Source: an uncultured Clostridia bacterium
Lineage (GTDB): Bacteria; Bacillota; Clostridia; Oscillospirales; Oscillospiraceae
DNA length: 6,286 nt
Assembly (NCBI GenBank): GCA_937893605.1
Contig: CALBGG010000020.1
Coordinates: forward strand, 1-6,286
Reading direction: 5' to 3'
Position 1 is the stretch's first letter. Each line of letters begins with the position of its first letter. Under the pieces are notes generated by a model. It saw nothing but the letters and a program-made list of their open reading frames with translations, had not been told where the DNA came from and did not search any database. The position numbers and the translations under genes are program-made. Of the stretch, positions 1 through 3,500 are shown piece by piece.

Positions 1-42
1 CGTCGCCAGCGCCTTTCCGATCATTATAGTTGTCAAAGGCAT
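1..42 (-). CDS. Start of a downstream minus-strand gene (3'-partial), unknown product
   Basis: The frame opens with ATG at 40-42 and reads MPLTTIMIGKALAT to the left window edge without a stop. It follows a strong AAGGAGG. Because the ATG is only 2 bases from that site, the in-frame TTG at 34-36 (protein then MTTIMIGKALAT) may be the actual start; a third option, ATG at 22-24, is too far from the site. It is co-oriented with the giant gene, 71 bases past its stop and behind the terminator. Fourteen residues are too few to identify a family. Confidence 0.6.
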   Translation of the reverse strand, partial: MPLTTIMIGKALAT

Positions 43-44
43 TG

Positions 45-51
45 CCTCCTT
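45..51 (-). promoter_or_regulatory. Ribosome binding site AAGGAGG of the next gene
   Basis: The minus strand carries a near-perfect Shine-Dalgarno AAGGAGG. The first ATG (40-42) is only 2 bases downstream, unusually close. An in-frame TTG (34-36) lies 8 bases downstream at normal spacing, so this site may argue for TTG as the true start. Such strong sites are typical of Firmicutes. Confidence 0.8.
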
Positions 52-70
52 TTTCACTTATGTCTTAAGC

Positions 71-107
71 ATAATAAAAAAAGGGCGGAGTATGTCACCC
101 CACCCTT
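71..107 (-). terminator. Rho-independent terminator after the giant gene
   Basis: Read on the minus strand, AAGGGTGGGG (98-107) pairs with CTCCGCCCTT (81-90) in a 10-bp stem around a 7-base loop (91-97). It is followed by seven T's, then ATTAT (71-82, with the first T's shared with the stem end). Two of the ten pairs are G-U in the minus-strand RNA but would be A-C mismatches in the plus-strand RNA. Together with the T-tract this shows it works in the minus direction. It begins 7 bases past the stop codon. Confidence 0.9.
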
Positions 108-113
108 GCCATG

Positions 114-530
114 TTATTTAGTTTTCTTTAGCCAATCATTACACTTTTCGATAACATCATTAACGCTATCGTAAAGCCCTGTCGCGTACATTGCTCTGCG
201 TATCTTCTCGCGCTCTGCCGAGCTGCCGTTTATGTATGCGTCCTTGTAGGTACGGGTAATGGCGCTTTTGATGTTCTTTTCCTCAACACCGTGCTCCGTA
301 AGTTCATCAACAGCTCCTCTAATATCTCCGTTATTGTCAATAGCATTATAGAGCTTGGTGTAATTCGAATTTGTGTCGTTTTTCCACTTCTCGACTTCAA
401 AATATGCCTCGTTTTCATCGAGCACGTCCTCGCCCATGGTATCTTCGTTTTGAAGAATGTCCATCGCTTCCTGTTCTGTGAGATACCCGTCCATAAACGC
501 ATATTTTACCGAGTTCTTTGCGCCCGGATC
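114..530 (-). other. Helical, charged C-terminal tail
   Basis: Residues about 1915-2052 are short charged helices joined by Gly/Asn turns (DGYLTEQEAMDIL 1928-1940, GDIRGAVDELTEHG 1982-1995, AMYATGLYDSVNDVIEKCNDWL near the end). The rhythm hints at degenerate helical repeats of roughly 35-40 residues, as often seen at the ends of phage giant proteins. No function is recognised. Confidence 0.4.
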
Positions 531-3500
531 ATAGCTCTTGACTTTAAGCTCCTTGTAGCCGAGAAAATCGCCTATGATGGTGTTCCACATAGAAAATGCT
601 TCACGGGCTATATTATACGCAGGAAGCCCGGCAAATTGCGAACCGGCTTGTATCCACTTCATGGCGGCACCGTAAGCAGTGTAGTTAGTTTTTTCGCCGC
701 TTAAAAGGTCTCTCGTTATTTTCAGTGCTTTGAGAAGCTGTTCAGCCCCCTGCAGCCAAACCGTATTTTGCCCGTAGCCGTAAGTGTCAAAGCCAAGCTG
801 ATTGAGCATCTGCTTGCCAAAATCAACGAGATCAGAAGCGAATATATACCAGTTTAGCGGATTGAGGTTATCACCCAAATTATCTTTGAACCTATTCCAT
901 AGCTTTTCGGTTAGTGTCTCATAGTCATCGTCATCGCGTCCGGCGTCAATCAGCGCAGCGGCGAGAGATGTACAAATAGCTTGCAAAATATACACTTCGA
1001 GAACCTTGCCCACCTTTGCCGTATGCTTTACCTTGACCTCATCCCAGCTCATGCCGCGTGCTCTGTCGAGCTGAATGTTGAATATAGTGTCTGTCACCAT
1101 ACTCGCGGTTGTCGCCGGTTCTGACATAAAAGCGCCCATAGAGCGGGCAAAGAAGCTTTTCGAGCGTGCCCATTCGTTCTTCGTGAGGACAGAGTCAACG
1201 ACCTGAGTTTTGTATATGACCTCGTCAAAGAGCGACGAAACCTCATCAAAGAAGTTCGCGTCTGTTTCTACGATACCCTTGCGCTTAACATTTTTCTTGC
1301 AAGCATCCCACATAGCAGCCCATGTATAGCGGTCTGCAAACTCAGCGCCCTTCATACCTATTTCATTGAAACGCTCTAACCAGTTTTCATCATGCTTTAT
1401 AAGCTCCTGTACGCCTCTACTGACATTGACATCGTAAAATCCAAGGCTTTTCCATACGGCAATGCCGCTGTAAACTTCCATTTCTTCCGCTGTCGCTTTA
1501 AAATTTTTAGCCATGCTGGCGAAGCTCGACGCAAGGTCTTTCTCGTTGAGCACAATAGCCGCTCTCGTTATGGCCATGGGCTGTTGCGCTACAACTCTTA
1601 AATTATACGCAACTGCCTGACGGTTGTAAAAGCTTAAAGCTTTCAGGCCGAGAGTGTCAAAAGTGCTGCCCTGCGCTTCCGTGCCGTTATAGGCTTTGAG
1701 AATGTTTTTGATAAAGCTTTCGGCATAGCTCCGACCCTTCTCGTCCGTGCCAAACACTCGGCTCATTTCCTCACGCAGAGAAGCTGTAACAACTCCGCTC
1801 TCATTACGTTCTTTGTAGTTAAACCACTTCATAGCATCGAGAACCGGCAGTGCAAAGCTGCGATACTGTGCCATCTCCGCCATGTGGTTTGAGAAAACGT
1901 CGAAAATATCATACACGATAAGCGCTTGATTTGCTTTCGGACTAACTTCCTTTGCAAATCCCATGTTGAGCAGTTTGTAGAGGCTTGCGTTATCCACACT
2001 GTCGACCTCTTTGCTGTCTACCTCTGTCCCGCTTACCTTTATGGGATAATAATTATCATCCTTGAACATCTCAACGTCGAAACGCTTTACCGAAACATAG
2101 TTGCCCCATGTGCCGCCCTTTTCGACCATGAAGCGCTGCAGCTTATCGGCGACCTCCTTTTGCCTGTCTGTGAGCTTGGAGAACATTTCGTTCAGTTCAG
2201 CATCCGAAAAACGGTGAACGGTATCACGCTGTATCTTGGTCTTTCCGCTTTTGAAATTTGCAGCCTTGAAGCCGCCAGCGTCAAGATGCTGTTTCGCCTG
2301 CGGCCTCTTGTTAAGCTCATACAATCCCATAAGCTGGGCTGTCGTAAGCGTTACCTTGTCGTTTTCAAGCTCAAATGTGTGTGTTTCCTTTGCCCATGTC
2401 TTGACTTCCTCTGTGGTATAGGTATTCTCTGCAAAATCTATTATTTCTTTAGTGAGAAATGCCATTGTGCTTTGGCCGTCCATAAGCTCACGGCATATAC
2501 TTTTACCGCCTTCACCAAATCTTGAAAAGGCATGAACCGGGCGTGCTTGCTGCCACATCACAAAGTTATCAATTGTGCTTGTTATGTTTCGCGCAAGAAA
2601 CGGCTTTGTTTTTGCAATAAGCTTCAAATTATCCACATCTGCTACACCGGCATCGTATGCGTGCTGAAATGTTTTGTTCTGATACATACGGTTCATGTCG
2701 GTTATCGTTTTTTTCATGGTCTTCACGATATTCGAAAGCTCCTTGAGCTGTTCAACCGTCATGTCATTTATGGTATAGCCTGAGTTTTTCCTTGCAAGCG
2801 CATTTACCTCGTGTATGAAATTACCGAGTTCAACGTCAAAGTTTGGAGGTAAGTCAAGATAGCCGCTGTATCTGTCCTCGCCTACATTGCCGTCGGTGAT
2901 ATACCTGTGCAGCCGCTCAAGATTACTGAGGTATTTCATATCTTTCTGCGTAGCCGCTCCCCCGCCCAGCTGTCGGGCACTTGTGAAATTGATCGACGCT
3001 ATAAAATCTCTTACCGTGCTTTGCAGTTCGCCGGGAATGTGTTTAAGTGCGTTTTTGTGATCGGGCTTCAAAAGCCAGTCGGATAAAGTTTTGACATTTT
3101 TCCCGATCTGCTTCTTATAACGGCTCTTTTCGGCAATTTCTTTGCGCTTTGTGTCCCTCTCTTTCACGCTGTCACGGAACTTCTGTAAACGGCGTTCTCC
3201 TCGCTGGCGCTCTTTTGAAATGGCTTCTTTCACGTGCTGCTTGTTCTGTTCCTTAATGCTTGTGGTTTTTGCGTTAAATTCTTCCCTTTGCTTTCTGAGC
3301 CGCTGATTATAATCTGCTTTAGTTTCTGCGAGCTTTGCATTGGCTTTATCTGCATAAGTTGGAGCAGTTTGACGCACTTGGTCACCGAGCATGCTGTCAA
3401 TTATGTAGTTGCGCAAAAATTCAGTCGCTTCTTTTCTGTAGTAGCTGTTGGGATTGCCGTATTTCGGTGCTGTACCGTCCAGCACTTCCGCAATGCGTTT

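Noticed and set aside
71..102. Promoter-like GTGACA, 16 bases, TATTAT on the minus strand between the two genes
   Set aside because: Both boxes lie inside the terminator loop and T-tract and are explained by it; the -35 match is imperfect and the spacer is made of stem and T-run.
303..338. EF-hand or dockerin-like loop DNNGDIRGAVDE (residues 1979-1990)
   Set aside because: Asp/Asn positions 1, 3, 5 and Glu12 fit, but the required Gly6 and hydrophobic residue 8 are missing, and there is no second loop.
291..704. 137-codon open frame on the plus strand
   Set aside because: It is antisense to the C-terminal tail of the giant gene, has no Shine-Dalgarno, and its composition is that of an opposite-strand shadow.
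1926..2525. 199-codon open frame on the plus strand
   Set aside because: It lies wholly antisense to the giant frame, opens at TTG with no ribosome binding site, and its translation is Cys/Leu/Val-rich without any motif, as expected of an antisense shadow.
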